Shown here: one piece after another, positions 1 to 9,662 of the stretch | How the letters are laid out: every line of letters begins with the position of its first letter | How positions within the stretch are numbered: position 1 is the first letter of the stretch | Source: Cobetia crustatorum | GTDB taxonomy: Bacteria > Pseudomonadota > Gammaproteobacteria > Pseudomonadales > Halomonadaceae | Direction: 5' to 3' | Assembly: GCF_000591415.1 (NCBI RefSeq) | Contig: NZ_JEMF01000056.1 | Coordinates: 1-64,000 of the forward strand | DNA: 64,000 nt | Notes under the pieces: generated by a model | The model's database searches: none | What the model was told of the DNA's origin: nothing | The model's input: only the letters and a program-made list of their open reading frames with translations | Program-made: the position numbers and the translations under genes

Positions 1-672
1 TTCAGCGAGGGACGTGGCGGTCAACATGCCCGCGACTTCCTCGGGAAGTGGCGGGGCAAGCTGGTCTGTGACGACTACAGCGGCTACAAGCAGAGCTTCG
101 CCAACGGTGTTACCGGGATCGGTTGCATGGCCCATGCCCGCCGTAAATTTGTCGATCTGCACGTCGCTGGCAAGAGCCAGATCGCCGGGCAGGCTATCGA
201 ACTGATCGGTCAGCTATACCAGGTGGAGCGTGAGGTACAGTCACTCAGTACGGAAGAGCGTCAACGGCTGCGGGAGACGAAAGCAAAGCCCATCGCCGAT
301 GCGCTACATCGCTGGATGCTGGCGCATCGCGAGAAGGTCCCGAATGGTTCGGCGACGGCGAAAGCATTGGATTACAGCCTGAAGCGCTGGGCGGCGTTGA
401 CGCGCTACCTGGATGACGGCGCGTTGCCGATCGATAACAACCGGGTGGAGAATCTGATTCGCCCCTGGGCGCTGGGGCGTTCAAACTGGCTGTTCGCCGG
501 ATCTCTGCGCAGTGGCCAGCGTGCTGCCACCATCATGAGCCTCATTCAGTGTGCCAAGCTGAACGGCCATGAGCCCTATACCTACCTGAAGAATGTGTTG
601 GAAAGGCTGCCGACCCAAAAGGCTAGCCAAGTGCACGAACTTCTGCCCCATCATTGGCAGCATACTGCGTGA
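1..672 (+). CDS. tnpC: IS66 family transposase (TnpC), C-terminal part
   Basis: The frame is open from base 1, so this is the C-terminal part (223 residues) of a protein that is usually about 500 residues. Recognisable IS66 blocks are CDDYSGYKQSF with an acidic catalytic residue, then GCMAHARRKF, and near the end the conserved NNRVENLIRPWALGRSNWLF stretch that carries the catalytic Glu, followed by the short C-terminal tail typical of these transposases. The protein acts on the ends of its own element. Its accessory partners TnpA and TnpB would lie upstream, outside the window. The frame is intact as far as it can be seen. Confidence 0.93.
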   Translation, partial: FSEGRGGQHARDFLGKWRGKLVCDDYSGYKQSFANGVTGIGCMAHARRKFVDLHVAGKSQIAGQAIELIGQLYQVEREVQSLSTEERQRLRETKAKPIADALHRWMLAHREKVPNGSATAKALDYSLKRWAALTRYLDDGALPIDNNRVENLIRPWALGRSNWLFAGSLRSGQRAATIMSLIQCAKLNGHEPYTYLKNVLERLPTQKASQVHELLPHHWQHTA

Positions 673-704
673 TCACTCGCAAGCGGTGATGCCCGAACGC
701 TTAC
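1..704 (+). mobile_element. IS66-family insertion sequence, right end only
   Basis: The window opens inside an IS66-type element. The transposase frame stops at 672. The outer end is taken as position 704, because bases 691-704 (GCCCGAACGCTTAC) read on the minus strand begin GTAAGCG, the start I know for IS66-family terminal repeats. The following eight bases (705-712) would be one copy of the usual 8-bp target duplication. The left end lies outside the window, so neither the inverted repeat pairing nor the duplication can be confirmed here. Confidence 0.8.
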
Positions 705-999
705 GTCTTAAACGGCAAGTTTCGTTATCATCGAGATCGCGTTCTGGTAGGTGGGTCGTCTTCCCCCCCTGGACCAGCATAACGTGAATGGATCTTGTTC
801 CATGCCTTTACACCAGAGAGTCTCGAGTCAGCCTGTTCTTTGATTGCTCTCGGACACTGTATGACATAGGGATAGAGAGAGGCGGCTGTCACCATGCCGC
901 GTTAAAGGATGCCCCACTTAACCACTGTATCAGTCTTCGTGTCAGTGTCTGCCGTGATCGAGCATCGTATGCGACTTTCAACAGCTTTTAACTCGCCGG
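705..999. other. Intergenic, IS66 end to GGDEF/EAL gene
   Basis: I see no supported gene here. A 67-codon open frame (788-991) has no family resemblance and no good ribosome binding site. The segment should hold the promoter of the following GGDEF/EAL gene, but no convincing -35/-10 pair was recognised. Confidence 0.5.
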
Positions 1000-3558
1000 A
1001 TGACCATGACTCAATATCCTGAGCCTTCCCCAGTTGAGAAAAGTTCTCAGTACACTGACGTCACCCGCCTGGCGTCACGACTCCTCATGTACATTATCGT
1101 CGCCCTATTTCTTATGTCGGGTGGCGGCCTGATATACCTCAGTCTGGCGGTCGACGAAGACCAGCTGGCGCATAACAAGTCTGATGTTTCATTGGCGTTG
1201 AATAGCCGATTGGAACAGATTGCCATCGCCCTGGACGACTATGCCTTCTGGATCGATTCCTATGACTATACCTATGGTGAAGTCGATCATGAGTGGGCGT
1301 ATGAACGAGATAATATTGGGGCTTCTCTATATCCCACCTATGGACTGAATGGCGTATTTATTGTGGGGCCAGCAGGCGCTACACGTTACGCTCTCATCAA
1401 CGGTGAATTGACTGATGTCAAGGTAGAGGAGTGGATCCAGAGTGATCTGCCACGCTTACTGGAAAAAGCCAGAGAGGGGTCACTGGAGGATGAGGTCGCG
1501 ACTGAATATACGGCAGTCAATGGCGTACCCGCTGTCGTCTCGGCTGCCGTTATTCGGCCGGATAGTTCTTACGTACAGTTCGAGACGCTTTCCTATCTTT
1601 TGTATGTTGACATCCTGGATGCGACAAAACTGGCCGCACTGGCCGAAAGCTATGACCTGAAAGGCTTGCGTGCTGGCATTGGAGCAGGGGAAGACCTCGA
1701 GGAACCCTACGTGATTCTCGCCAGCGAGGAGGTTGGGGATATTGTGTTGCAATGGCAGAAAACCGCTTATGGCCAAAACATCCTCATCAAGGTGCTGCCT
1801 ACCTGGGTATTGGTAGGGGGGCTGGTACTGTTCCTGTTGATATGGCTTCGCAAGCGTATCAATCATGCCAGCAAGGTAGTGGATGAAGTGCAGGGCGCCT
1901 TGAAAGTCAGCGAGCAGCGTTTCAAGAATCTGTCAGAAATTTCGTCCGACTGGATCTGGCAATCCGATACAGACCAGGTCTTGGTCTATCTGTCTGAGCG
2001 CTTCGAGCCGCTGACAGGGTTGTCGACTTCGGAGTGGGTCGGAAGACCGTTGTCAGAGCTTTTGCATTACAACGCGTCGACTTTGGTGGCCATTGCCACA
2101 CGTGGGGCGGCGGCCGGGCGTCAGCCTATCGAGTGTGAGCTGCGGGATGGCGAGGGGCGTGTGAGATATTGTCAGATTTTTGCCTGTGAATTTCGTGTCG
2201 GGGGAGAGCTAAAGGGCTATCAGGGAACCGTGTGTGACATTACGCGTGAAATGGAAGCCAAGGCGCAGATCGAGCACCTCAGTCAACATGACCCACTGAC
2301 CGGGCTTGCCAATCGCCATCGCCTCGATCGGTTTCTTGGCGAGAAGTTGAGTACCGAGGTGAGTGGTGATCATCCATTATTCGTACTGGCGCTTGATCTT
2401 GATCGGTTCAAGCCAGTCAATGATACCTACGGGCACGCGATTGGGGATCAGGTGCTCCGTGAAATTGCGAAAGCGATCCAGGAGTGCACAGAGGGTCGCG
2501 ATATGGTCGCAAGACTCGGGGGAGATGAATTCATTGTGGTCGCCACGCAGTGCAAGACGCCTCAGGACGCAACACGACTGGGCCAGTGTCTGATCGACAA
2601 GATCAATCAACCGATCCAGATCGAGAATCACGTGATTCACGTCGGGACCAGCATTGGTATCATCGCCGCGCCATATCATGCATTGACTCATGATGCGCTG
2701 TTGCGGGGTGCGGATATTGCGCTTTATGAAGCCAAGTCCCAGGGCAGAAATGTGGCATGCATTTACGACCCTTCCATGAGCGAGCGCATCTTGGAGCGAC
2801 GTCAGCTGGAAATGGATTTGTGCCAGGCTGTCGCACGCAAGGAGTTGCGGCTTGAGTTTCAGCCGCGTTTCGATGCAATGACTCAGGACATCATCGGCGC
2901 AGAGGCGTTGGTACGCTGGCATCACCCTATTCGGGATGTGTTAGGTCCGGCTTGCTTCATTCCTGTGGCAGAAGAAAATGGCGTGATTTTCGAGATCAGC
3001 GATTGGGTCTTGCGAGAAGCCTGCTGGAACGCCATGAGTTGGGATAACAATCTTTGGGTGTCAGTCAATCTATCTCCCGTCGAGTTTCAGCGTCATGATC
3101 TGGTGCAGCGCATCCAACGGGTACTCGAGGAGACTGGCTTGTCTGCTGAACGTCTGGAGCTGGAAATCACCGAGAACATCATGCGGGAGGATTCCGAGGC
3201 GATCCTGACGACGATGAGTGATCTCAAAGCGCTAGGAGTTCGCTTGTCGATGGATAATTTCGGGACGGATTACTCCTCGCTGGGGTACCTGCAGAGCTAT
3301 CCATTCGATGGCATCAAGATTGATCGCAGCTTTCTCATGTACCTCGACCATTCTGAGCGTCATGAGGCAGTGGTGGATGCGATCATCAGAATGGGGCACG
3401 CCCTGTCTCTCAATGTGACTGTCGGCGGTGTGGAAACGACTGAGCAGCTCGAGAGGGTCTCCAGTCTCTCCTGTGATCAGGTGCAAGGGTTTTATCTTGG
3501 CCCCCCAGTCTCACCGGCCTCTTTCAAGGAGTTGTTGTGTGACGACGTGTCCCGATAA
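1000..3558 (+). CDS. Membrane CHASE4-PAS-GGDEF-EAL cyclic-di-GMP signalling protein
   Basis: This is an 852-residue inner-membrane protein predicted to make and/or break cyclic di-GMP in response to a periplasmic signal. Helix 1 (about 29-51) and helix 2 (about 262-284) bracket a CHASE4-like sensor domain containing DDYAFWIDSYDYTYG. A PAS domain follows (about 300-415), then GGDEF (about 426-590) and EAL (about 605-845). The GGDEF signature is intact (LGGDEF, residues 506-511), but the upstream inhibitory RxxD site reads ExxD. In the EAL domain EAL itself is present (635-637), but the usual DDFGTGYSS reads DNFGTDYSS (from 752) and AEGVE reads VGGVE (from 808), so phosphodiesterase activity may be weak or lost. 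It stands alone. The ATG at 1000 has a poor ribosome binding site, and the ATG at 1006 is equally possible. Confidence 0.9.
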   Translation: MTMTQYPEPSPVEKSSQYTDVTRLASRLLMYIIVALFLMSGGGLIYLSLAVDEDQLAHNKSDVSLALNSRLEQIAIALDDYAFWIDSYDYTYGEVDHEWAYERDNIGASLYPTYGLNGVFIVGPAGATRYALINGELTDVKVEEWIQSDLPRLLEKAREGSLEDEVATEYTAVNGVPAVVSAAVIRPDSSYVQFETLSYLLYVDILDATKLAALAESYDLKGLRAGIGAGEDLEEPYVILASEEVGDIVLQWQKTAYGQNILIKVLPTWVLVGGLVLFLLIWLRKRINHASKVVDEVQGALKVSEQRFKNLSEISSDWIWQSDTDQVLVYLSERFEPLTGLSTSEWVGRPLSELLHYNASTLVAIATRGAAAGRQPIECELRDGEGRVRYCQIFACEFRVGGELKGYQGTVCDITREMEAKAQIEHLSQHDPLTGLANRHRLDRFLGEKLSTEVSGDHPLFVLALDLDRFKPVNDTYGHAIGDQVLREIAKAIQECTEGRDMVARLGGDEFIVVATQCKTPQDATRLGQCLIDKINQPIQIENHVIHVGTSIGIIAAPYHALTHDALLRGADIALYEAKSQGRNVACIYDPSMSERILERRQLEMDLCQAVARKELRLEFQPRFDAMTQDIIGAEALVRWHHPIRDVLGPACFIPVAEENGVIFEISDWVLREACWNAMSWDNNLWVSVNLSPVEFQRHDLVQRIQRVLEETGLSAERLELEITENIMREDSEAILTTMSDLKALGVRLSMDNFGTDYSSLGYLQSYPFDGIKIDRSFLMYLDHSERHEAVVDAIIRMGHALSLNVTVGGVETTEQLERVSSLSCDQVQGFYLGPPVSPASFKELLCDDVSR

Positions 3559-3974
3559 CCCGCGCGATGCTAGGCCGTCAGGAGATTAGGACGAGGTGTT
3601 CTCGATCTTCAGCGGGCACGGATCGGGCGTGTCGAGCCTGTCAGGTCGAACCTCACGGCACACTGTCTGCTGTTCATTGTCTGCTCAGAGGGAATGCTGG
3701 CTCACGGGAAGCCTCGGGTATCCCAAGGCAGGGTGCCCTGTCAGACGCTCCGATATCGTCTCACCATAGTGTCGTCTGCTTAGTGAAAAGGAAGAGGGCC
3801 GTCCCACACGACTGTCAGCTAGCAGGAGAAGGGAGCGTGGTGGTTGACCGCGCCCGGACTTCCCGTGTCAGAAAGGCTCCGGGCGCGCTGGCAGGAAAGA
3901 TCATGTTGCGAGGATGGAATGGATTCGCCTCAGCAGTGACAGACTGGGTCCCATTGAGGCGAGTCGAGAGGAGC
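3559..3974. other. Intergenic, GGDEF/EAL gene to GMC dehydrogenase
   Basis: These 416 bases lie between two convergent genes. A plus-strand frame (3567-4037) runs into the dehydrogenase on the other strand and resembles nothing, so it is not called. No clear hairpin terminator with a T-run was recognised. Confidence 0.5.
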
Positions 3975-5746
3975 TTAGCTGCGCGACATCAAAGGCCCGG
4001 GATTGTCCAGGTAGCGTTCACGAATATGTTGTGCTGACCAGTAGGTCAGCGCCGCGACGGTCCCTGTCGGATTGTGTTGCATGTTCTGTGGGAACGCACT
4101 GGCTCCCATGACGAAGAGGTTATGTGCATCCCAGTGCTGCAGATATCGATTGAGGACAGACGTTTTGGGGTCCGTTCCCATGATAGCGCCACCGGTCAGA
4201 TGCGTTGATTGATAGCTTGAGGGATCAAAGTGGTCGCCGCGCTGTTTGACGCTCTCGGTATGATAGTCCGGTTGCAACTGGGCGACGATTTCACGCATCC
4301 GCGCCGCCATGAATTCCGTCATTCGCAGGTCGTTGTCTTTCCAGTCATAGGTCATGCGCAATAATGGATCACCATGGGGGTCCTTGTACGTGGGGTCCAG
4401 ATCCAGGTAGACGTCTCGGTAGGACATGTTCGTACCTGTCGTACCCAGCATCATATGGTGGCCGTAGTGCTCGCGGACCTGCTTTTTCCATTCACTACCC
4501 CACTGCGGCGTTCCCGGAGGCGTGCGTAGTGCACCGATCGCGCCTCCCGGGCCTTGGGTGGTATAGATGTAGGAGCCCCCAATGAAACCGTGTTGCTCGG
4601 TATCGAAGGTATCGGGGCTGAAGTCATCAATGACCTGTCCACTGCCACCAGCCGAGATGAAGGGGTTGAATTGATGATCCTTGAAGTAAAGATCCATGGA
4701 GCCCGTGATCTGGTAGGAGAAGTTGCGTCCCACCACCCCGGTGTTGCTTTCCGGGTCATAGGGTTCTCCAATCTCGGACAACAGCAACAAGCGGACATTG
4801 GATAAGGGAAATGAGGCAAGAATGACCATGCCCGCAGGCTGAAAGACCTCATTGCCATCAGCATCGCGATAGATGACCCCTTTGACCGTCTCATCTTCCT
4901 CGTGCTTCACGATCCGTGTGACTTCACAGCCCGTCCGATACGCGAAGTTCTCGCGTTGCTTGAGTGCATCAAGCGTGCAGGTCTGTGGGGATGCCTTAGA
5001 ATAGTTGAGGCATCCGTAGTTGCTGCAAAAGCCGCAGAAGTTGCAGGGACCAATTGCATGCCATAGGGGTTGGTCCAAGCGCCCGATACATTGGCAGAGG
5101 GGTAGGGATATGGATGCCAGCCCAGTGCCTGGGTCGCCTTGGTGAACAAGGTGTCCGTCAGGGTTCTCGGCAAGGGAGGGAGTGGGAATGGATTCTTGCG
5201 CGGACCTTCGAAGGGATTTCCTCCTTCGATCATTTCCCCCTGGATATTGCCAGCCTGACCGGATAAGCCTGCGACCTTTTCGAAGAAGTCATAGTGAGGT
5301 TCCAGCTCTTCATAGCTGACGCCATAGTCCTGGATGGTCATGTCCTCAGGCAAAAAGCCTGGAGAAAAGGTGCGATCGGCAAAGCTCTTGAGTGCCAGTT
5401 CGTTTGGTGTGGCGCGATACAGCACACCTGTCCAATGCGAACCGGCACCGCCCACGCCATCACCGGGATGGAAGGTAGTCCAATGACGTTGGGGAATGGC
5501 CTGTTCCTGGCGATTGCGTCGTATTGTGACGGTGCTTTGACGTGGGCGTTGCATCATCTTGAGGCGTACCCCGTACTTGAGCTCATCCGCAGGCTTGGGA
5601 TACAGGAAGTCTTCTTTGCTCCGATCTGCTCCGCGCTCAAGCGCAAGCACGTTCAATCCGGCGCTCGTCATTTCCAGGCCCATGATCGAGCCGGTCCAGC
5701 CAAGACCGATGATGACGACATCGACGTCTGGTTGTGTGATGGACAT
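3975..5746 (-). pseudogene. GMC-family FAD dehydrogenase, large subunit (frameshifted)
   Basis: This is the flavoprotein subunit of a three-component periplasmic dehydrogenase (gluconate 2-dehydrogenase, sorbitol or glucose dehydrogenase type) that oxidises a polyol or sugar and hands electrons to the cytochrome subunit. The N-terminal part has the FAD-binding IIGLGWTGS motif. The C-terminal part has the GMC_oxred_C region with HLTGGAIMG and QNMQHNPTGT. A cysteine cluster (GPCNFCGFCSNYGC) sits in the middle and may hold an Fe-S cluster, as reported for related FAD glucose dehydrogenases. The frame breaks at 5050-5051. Adding one base there rejoins GMQL to GPCNFCG and gives a normal protein of about 590 residues. 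The ATG at 5746 has AAAGGA seven bases upstream. It is the last gene of the operon, 13 bases after the cytochrome gene. The break is probably a sequencing error. Confidence 0.85.
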
Positions 5747-5759
5747 GTCGTGATTCCTT

Positions 5760-7220
5760 TCAGTTCGACGGGGGTGTGGAGGCAGCGTCTTCGCGAGCAT
5801 GATCCAGGGAGTCTGGACGCCCTTGTTGCGCCGGCTTGCCAGGCCCGTGCGCCTGTCTCACCTCAGCCACCTGCTCAGGAGTCACCCGGGAGGCGTCATT
5901 GCTCCAGCTCTGGCGGACGAAACTTGCCAGGCTGGCGGCTTCCTCGTTGCTCAAGCGCCAGTCAAAGCCTGGCATTTGCAAGCGTTCCGGGCGTTTTGGC
6001 GTCGACGGCAACTGTGCGCCATACAGGATGGTGCTGATCAGGGCTGTCGGGTTGTCAGCGTTGACCTGGGTGTTGCCGGAAAGCGGGGGGAAGACGCTAT
6101 CTGCGCCTCTACCATTGGCGAAATGACAAGCATTGCAGTTATCCAGATACAGACGTGCCCCCTCGTCGAGGGAAGTCGCGCTCGTCAGTTGCCGTGTCGT
6201 GGCATCCGGTGCTGTGTGGGAAGGTGGCGTCGAGACGGGGGCGGGCGAGACGCGTTGCTTGTCCGTGGCACCCAGCGTCGTCAGGTAGGCAGCGATGGAA
6301 GACAAGTCCGCATCAGTGAGGTGGGACGTACTGTGCTGAATGACAGAGGTCATTTCGCCGCCAGTCGCGGCGTGGCGATTGCGTCCAGTGGCCAGATAAT
6401 CGATGACATCGTCTTCCGACCAATCGCGTAATCCCGTCGAGTCGCCGCCACGCAGTGAAGGAACCTGCCACTCGTTCAGCTCAGTTCCAGCCAGGTAGTT
6501 GTCGCCGTCCTGGTCATTGAGCGCTTTTTCCTGCATGAACAGGCCGCGAGGGGTATGACAACTGCCGCAATGCCCCGCGCCTTGTACCAGGTAGCGTCCA
6601 CGCGCCAGCTGTTGCTGTCGATCACCAGAGAGATCACTGGAATGATTGGCGGAAGAGGTATTCGATACATCATCGACGAACAGCCAGTTCCAGAACCGAA
6701 TCGCCCAGCGCTGATTGAATGGGAAGCTGAGAGAGGTCTCCGGTGCGGGCTCGGTGACAGGGGGTACTCCCTCCATGAAATAGGCATACAGTGCCTTGAT
6801 ATCGTCGTCACTCAGGCTGGCATAAGACGGGTACGGCATTGCCGGGTACAGATAACTGCCATCTGCACGTATCCCTTGTCGCAGAGCAGCGGCGAAATCC
6901 TGCTCACGATATTCCCCGATCCCTGCCTTGGGCGCTGGCGTGATATTGGTGGCGTAGATGGTACCGAAGGGACTCTCGATGGGGCGTCCCCCTGCGTACT
7001 CTTTACTCGCGCCCTCACGGGTGTGGCACGCCATGCAATCTGCTGCTCGGGCCAGGTAGGCGCCGCGCTTGATCAGTTGGGGATTGGCCGCACTATCCGT
7101 ACTGATAGAGGACTGACTATGTGTAGGGCTGTCACCGAGAACGGCCATTGCCGCACCTGCGGCACTCACGGCAGCCGCCAGGAGTACGAGGCGTACTGGC
7201 CAATTTCTGTATTGGGGCAT
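5760..7220 (-). CDS. Triheme cytochrome c subunit of the GMC dehydrogenase
   Basis: This 486-residue exported cytochrome c has an N-terminal signal sequence (hydrophobic stretch about 11-28). It has three heme attachment motifs: CMACH (62-66), CGSCH (218-222) and CNACH (362-366). This matches the usual three-heme subunit of membrane alcohol, gluconate and sorbitol dehydrogenases, which carries electrons from the flavoprotein to ubiquinone. Possible axial methionines lie in YPAMPYPS (128) and GGEMTS (290). The start has AGGAG seven bases upstream. It lies between the small Tat-exported subunit and the flavoprotein in the usual small-subunit, cytochrome, flavoprotein set, all co-directional with short gaps (61 and 13 bases). 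Confidence 0.92.
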   Translation of the reverse strand: MPQYRNWPVRLVLLAAAVSAAGAAMAVLGDSPTHSQSSISTDSAANPQLIKRGAYLARAADCMACHTREGASKEYAGGRPIESPFGTIYATNITPAPKAGIGEYREQDFAAALRQGIRADGSYLYPAMPYPSYASLSDDDIKALYAYFMEGVPPVTEPAPETSLSFPFNQRWAIRFWNWLFVDDVSNTSSANHSSDLSGDRQQQLARGRYLVQGAGHCGSCHTPRGLFMQEKALNDQDGDNYLAGTELNEWQVPSLRGGDSTGLRDWSEDDVIDYLATGRNRHAATGGEMTSVIQHSTSHLTDADLSSIAAYLTTLGATDKQRVSPAPVSTPPSHTAPDATTRQLTSATSLDEGARLYLDNCNACHFANGRGADSVFPPLSGNTQVNADNPTALISTILYGAQLPSTPKRPERLQMPGFDWRLSNEEAASLASFVRQSWSNDASRVTPEQVAEVRQAHGPGKPAQQGRPDSLDHAREDAASTPPSN

Positions 7221-7281
7221 CCGTTGCTCCTGTTACCCGTCGTCCAGTGGGAGATTGGCTGAATAATTTGAGCGGTGCTGA

Positions 7282-8007
7282 TCAGCCGCGCTTTCCGGCA
7301 AGGCTGACTGGACCGAGCGGATAGGGCACATCATGTTGTGTGACCCACTCGCGGAAGCTGGCGCGAGCGCCAGTGAAGCCAAGCATCTTCCAGCCCACCA
7401 TGTTCCGGTTTCCGCCATACATGGGATCGGAGAGATACCCTTCGCGTGTGTTCTGCAAGAGAAAAGCAAAGAAGGTGGCGGAAGGGAGATCGGGTATCCC
7501 TGCGGCTTTGAAATCAGCTCGTCCATTTTCCAGGTCGGTTAGCAGCGCATCTTTCTGCTCTGATGAAAGGTCAGTGAATTCCTGTCCCGTTTGTTGCTTG
7601 GCATGGTGACGGGCGCCTTGAATCCCCAAGCGATAGAGTGCTGCAGGTGTGTGGGGGAGCTGATACCCAAAGACGGGATCGGCGTTCGGGTGAAAGGGGC
7701 CTTGCATGTACCAGTCGCTCGCCTGCCCGTAGTCTCCACTCAACTCCTTGTCGATGAAAACTGGGACGTTGGCCGTCAAGGCCCCGGCACCATGTTCATC
7801 TTCAGGTATCAGGCGATCGGTGGCGGAGAGAATGAATTCCCATTCTTCCTCGTTGAAAAACGCAGGAACGTACTGATGAAGAGGTGGGGTCGCCGCATCC
7901 GACGACTGGCTGAACAGCAGGCTTGGAGCCAAGGTGACGGCAGGGATGACGGTCAGTGAGTTCCGCATGAACTCACGGCGTTTCTGACCTTCGGAATCGA
8001 GCGACAT
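7282..8007 (-). CDS. Gluconate 2-dehydrogenase subunit 3 family protein, Tat-exported
   Basis: This 241-residue small subunit is of the gluconate 2-dehydrogenase subunit 3 family, usually needed to escort the flavoprotein to the periplasm. The N-terminus carries a twin-arginine signal (KRREFMRNSL followed by a hydrophobic stretch and a serine-rich end), which would let the signal-less flavoprotein be co-exported. The ATG at 8007 is preferred over upstream in-frame starts because AAGGAGG lies six bases before it. It is the first gene of the operon, so the promoter should lie just upstream, before 8300. The substrate of the complex cannot be told from sequence. Confidence 0.88.
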   Translation of the reverse strand: MSLDSEGQKRREFMRNSLTVIPAVTLAPSLLFSQSSDAATPPLHQYVPAFFNEEEWEFILSATDRLIPEDEHGAGALTANVPVFIDKELSGDYGQASDWYMQGPFHPNADPVFGYQLPHTPAALYRLGIQGARHHAKQQTGQEFTDLSSEQKDALLTDLENGRADFKAAGIPDLPSATFFAFLLQNTREGYLSDPMYGGNRNMVGWKMLGFTGARASFREWVTQHDVPYPLGPVSLAGKRG

Positions 8008-8729
8008 ATTGCCTCCTTGAGCGCGGTGTGTCGGTGACTCGCTCAACTTTCCAGCGAGTGTTCAACGCGATATCTGGCTGACTCCTTCGGGAGAGGGGCA
8101 CACCATATGACGACTCTTGCCGCCTCTCTTCGACGTCACTCCTGTCATGGGGTGGTGATGCCTAGAGAATGCAGAGGGGGTGTCAGAAGACTGTGCTGAA
8201 ATATTAGAATAACATCATGATTGGTTGCATTTGAGAGGAGAGGGCAAAGAGTTGGTGTGACGCAGCGTTGCGTTTACCAGTCTGCTAGGCGTGAGAGGCT
8301 CCTCGGCAGGTAATGGTCTGTGAAGTGTGAAGTGGACCCCCGACAGCAACGCCGCTGGCCATGCCATTGGCCCAACATGTTGTCGCCCTTGGCTCGACAG
8401 AAGTCGCTGGCGCTGGGGTGAGGGATCAGGTGTTCGGTGGGGCCCAAGACGTGATCAAGCGCCGCATCCGCGTGGATGGAAACCCAGCCCGACCTCCCCA
8501 GCCATCAACGGCAGGGTATAGCAAGAATCGCTAGCCGACTGCCCCAGCATTTCGACTCCGCAAGGGGTGGCGTCATCATGTTGGAAGGGCAACGTCTCCC
8601 TCTCGACTTCTGTGCAGGCATACAGTGTCAGAGGGGCAAAGGAGCGAGGCAATAGCGCTCCTGACAGAAAGAAAGAGCAACACACGGCTCTTCCGGTCAA
8701 AGGGGAGCGCTGATACTGAGGGGCGGGCG
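8008..8729. other. Intergenic region upstream of dehydrogenase operon
   Basis: There is no convincing gene in these 722 bases. Several short frames on both strands (for example 8327-8521 and 8455-8700) have no recognisable family and no good ribosome binding site. The left part must contain the promoter of the dehydrogenase operon. The right part follows the 3' end of the RES toxin gene. A stretch near 8320-8345 (gtgaagtggacc) recalls the ends of some IS3-type elements, but I could not find a matching partner end or any transposase remnant. Confidence 0.45.
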
Positions 8730-9194
8730 CTACAGTCGACGATCTGGAGTGAAATCGACCTCTTCGGCGCCCTGGGCCAGCGCCAGAAAAGCGGGGTGCT
8801 CTGGATTAACGAGGTAGTTCGTTTCTCGGGGCGCGACCACACTCGGAACCGCCAGAGCTAGGCTCGACTGTCCCTCAAGCCAGTCGTCACCGATCTCGGC
8901 TGTGGAGGGTGGCGCCGGCTCAGCTCGCCAATCTGCTGGCAGAACGTCCTCCGGGAGCTGCATTAGCACCTCCTCCCGGAATGTCACCTCCAGGAGCGCA
9001 TACTCCTTCAGCAGTTGATTGTCTTCCAGGTGAACCATCACCTCGAGCATGGCCAATGACTCTGTGCTCGCGAGGTACACACAGGCCTTGCCTTTGCTGT
9101 TCCAGCGCCCGCCGTACAGCCGAGCCCCTTCCCCATCAAAGGCTGTCTTTAGCCACTTCCGCTTAACGAGCCGATAACCGCGCACCACCGTCAT
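8730..9194 (-). CDS. RES-domain toxin of a type II toxin-antitoxin pair
   Basis: This 154-residue protein is of the RES family, whose characterised members (MbcT, ParT and others) inactivate a metabolic target by consuming or transferring NAD-derived groups. Conserved features are the LYGGRWNSKG block with Arg30, Tyr40 in VYLAST, Glu51 in AMLEVMVHL and Ser118 in ALAVPSVV, matching the family's Arg-Glu-Ser signature. Length is normal. Its start overlaps the stop of the antitoxin gene by four bases (ATGA), so the two are translationally coupled, as is usual for this class. Confidence 0.9.
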   Translation of the reverse strand: MTVVRGYRLVKRKWLKTAFDGEGARLYGGRWNSKGKACVYLASTESLAMLEVMVHLEDNQLLKEYALLEVTFREEVLMQLPEDVLPADWRAEPAPPSTAEIGDDWLEGQSSLALAVPSVVAPRETNYLVNPEHPAFLALAQGAEEVDFTPDRRL

Positions 9195-9643
9195 GCAAAG
9201 ACGCCATGCTCAAGTCGGCCGATCAGATCTAGAACGGCTTCGGCGCCAGCAGTGGTAGCCACCATCTCGACCGGTCGACGGCCCCCCAGCCCACGCACGG
9301 GGCTGAGCAACCATTCTTTCGCCTTCGCCTTGTCGCCTTCGAACAGGTCCACCGCGCTCTTGTACACCTCAGCGAAGCGGTAAAGCCGATCGCCCTCGGC
9401 AGGTTTGAAGTAGCCAGTATCGGCACGACGCTTCAGGGTTGCCGGAGGAATGACCACATACCGTGCCAACTCCTTGCTCTCAAGCCCGGAGGCCTCGGTG
9501 AGCTTGGTATAGACTTTGTACGAGATGCCGGCACTCAGCGCTTCATGCAGCTTGGCTCCACGCGAGGGAAGACCCAGAGCCCTCCAGAAGTCGTCCTTCC
9601 GAGCGGCTGGTTTTGGGCGATACTCTTTGATAGCGGCTTGCAT
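9191..9643 (-). CDS. Xre/MbcA/ParS-type antitoxin
   Basis: This 150-residue antitoxin partners the RES toxin. The N-terminal half resembles an Xre-like DNA-binding region. The C-terminal part (about 105-150, GDKAKAKEWLLSPVRGLGG then EAVLDLIGRLEHG) is the MbcA/ParS/Xre toxin-binding domain formerly called DUF2384. It is the first gene of the two-gene operon. A perfect inverted repeat lies 20 bases upstream of its start, a good candidate for autoregulatory binding. Confidence 0.9.
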   Translation of the reverse strand: MQAAIKEYRPKPAARKDDFWRALGLPSRGAKLHEALSAGISYKVYTKLTEASGLESKELARYVVIPPATLKRRADTGYFKPAEGDRLYRFAEVYKSAVDLFEGDKAKAKEWLLSPVRGLGGRRPVEMVATTAGAEAVLDLIGRLEHGVFA

Positions 9644-9662
9644 AGCTCTCTCCCGTCACTTC

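Noticed and set aside
3567-4037. 156-codon plus-strand frame downstream of the GGDEF/EAL gene
   Set aside because: Arg- and Cys-rich, no resemblance to known proteins, and runs antisense into the conserved end of the GMC dehydrogenase.
8327-8700. Short frames and an IS3-like phrase near 8320
   Set aside because: No transposase remnant, no second terminal repeat, and no conserved protein on either strand.
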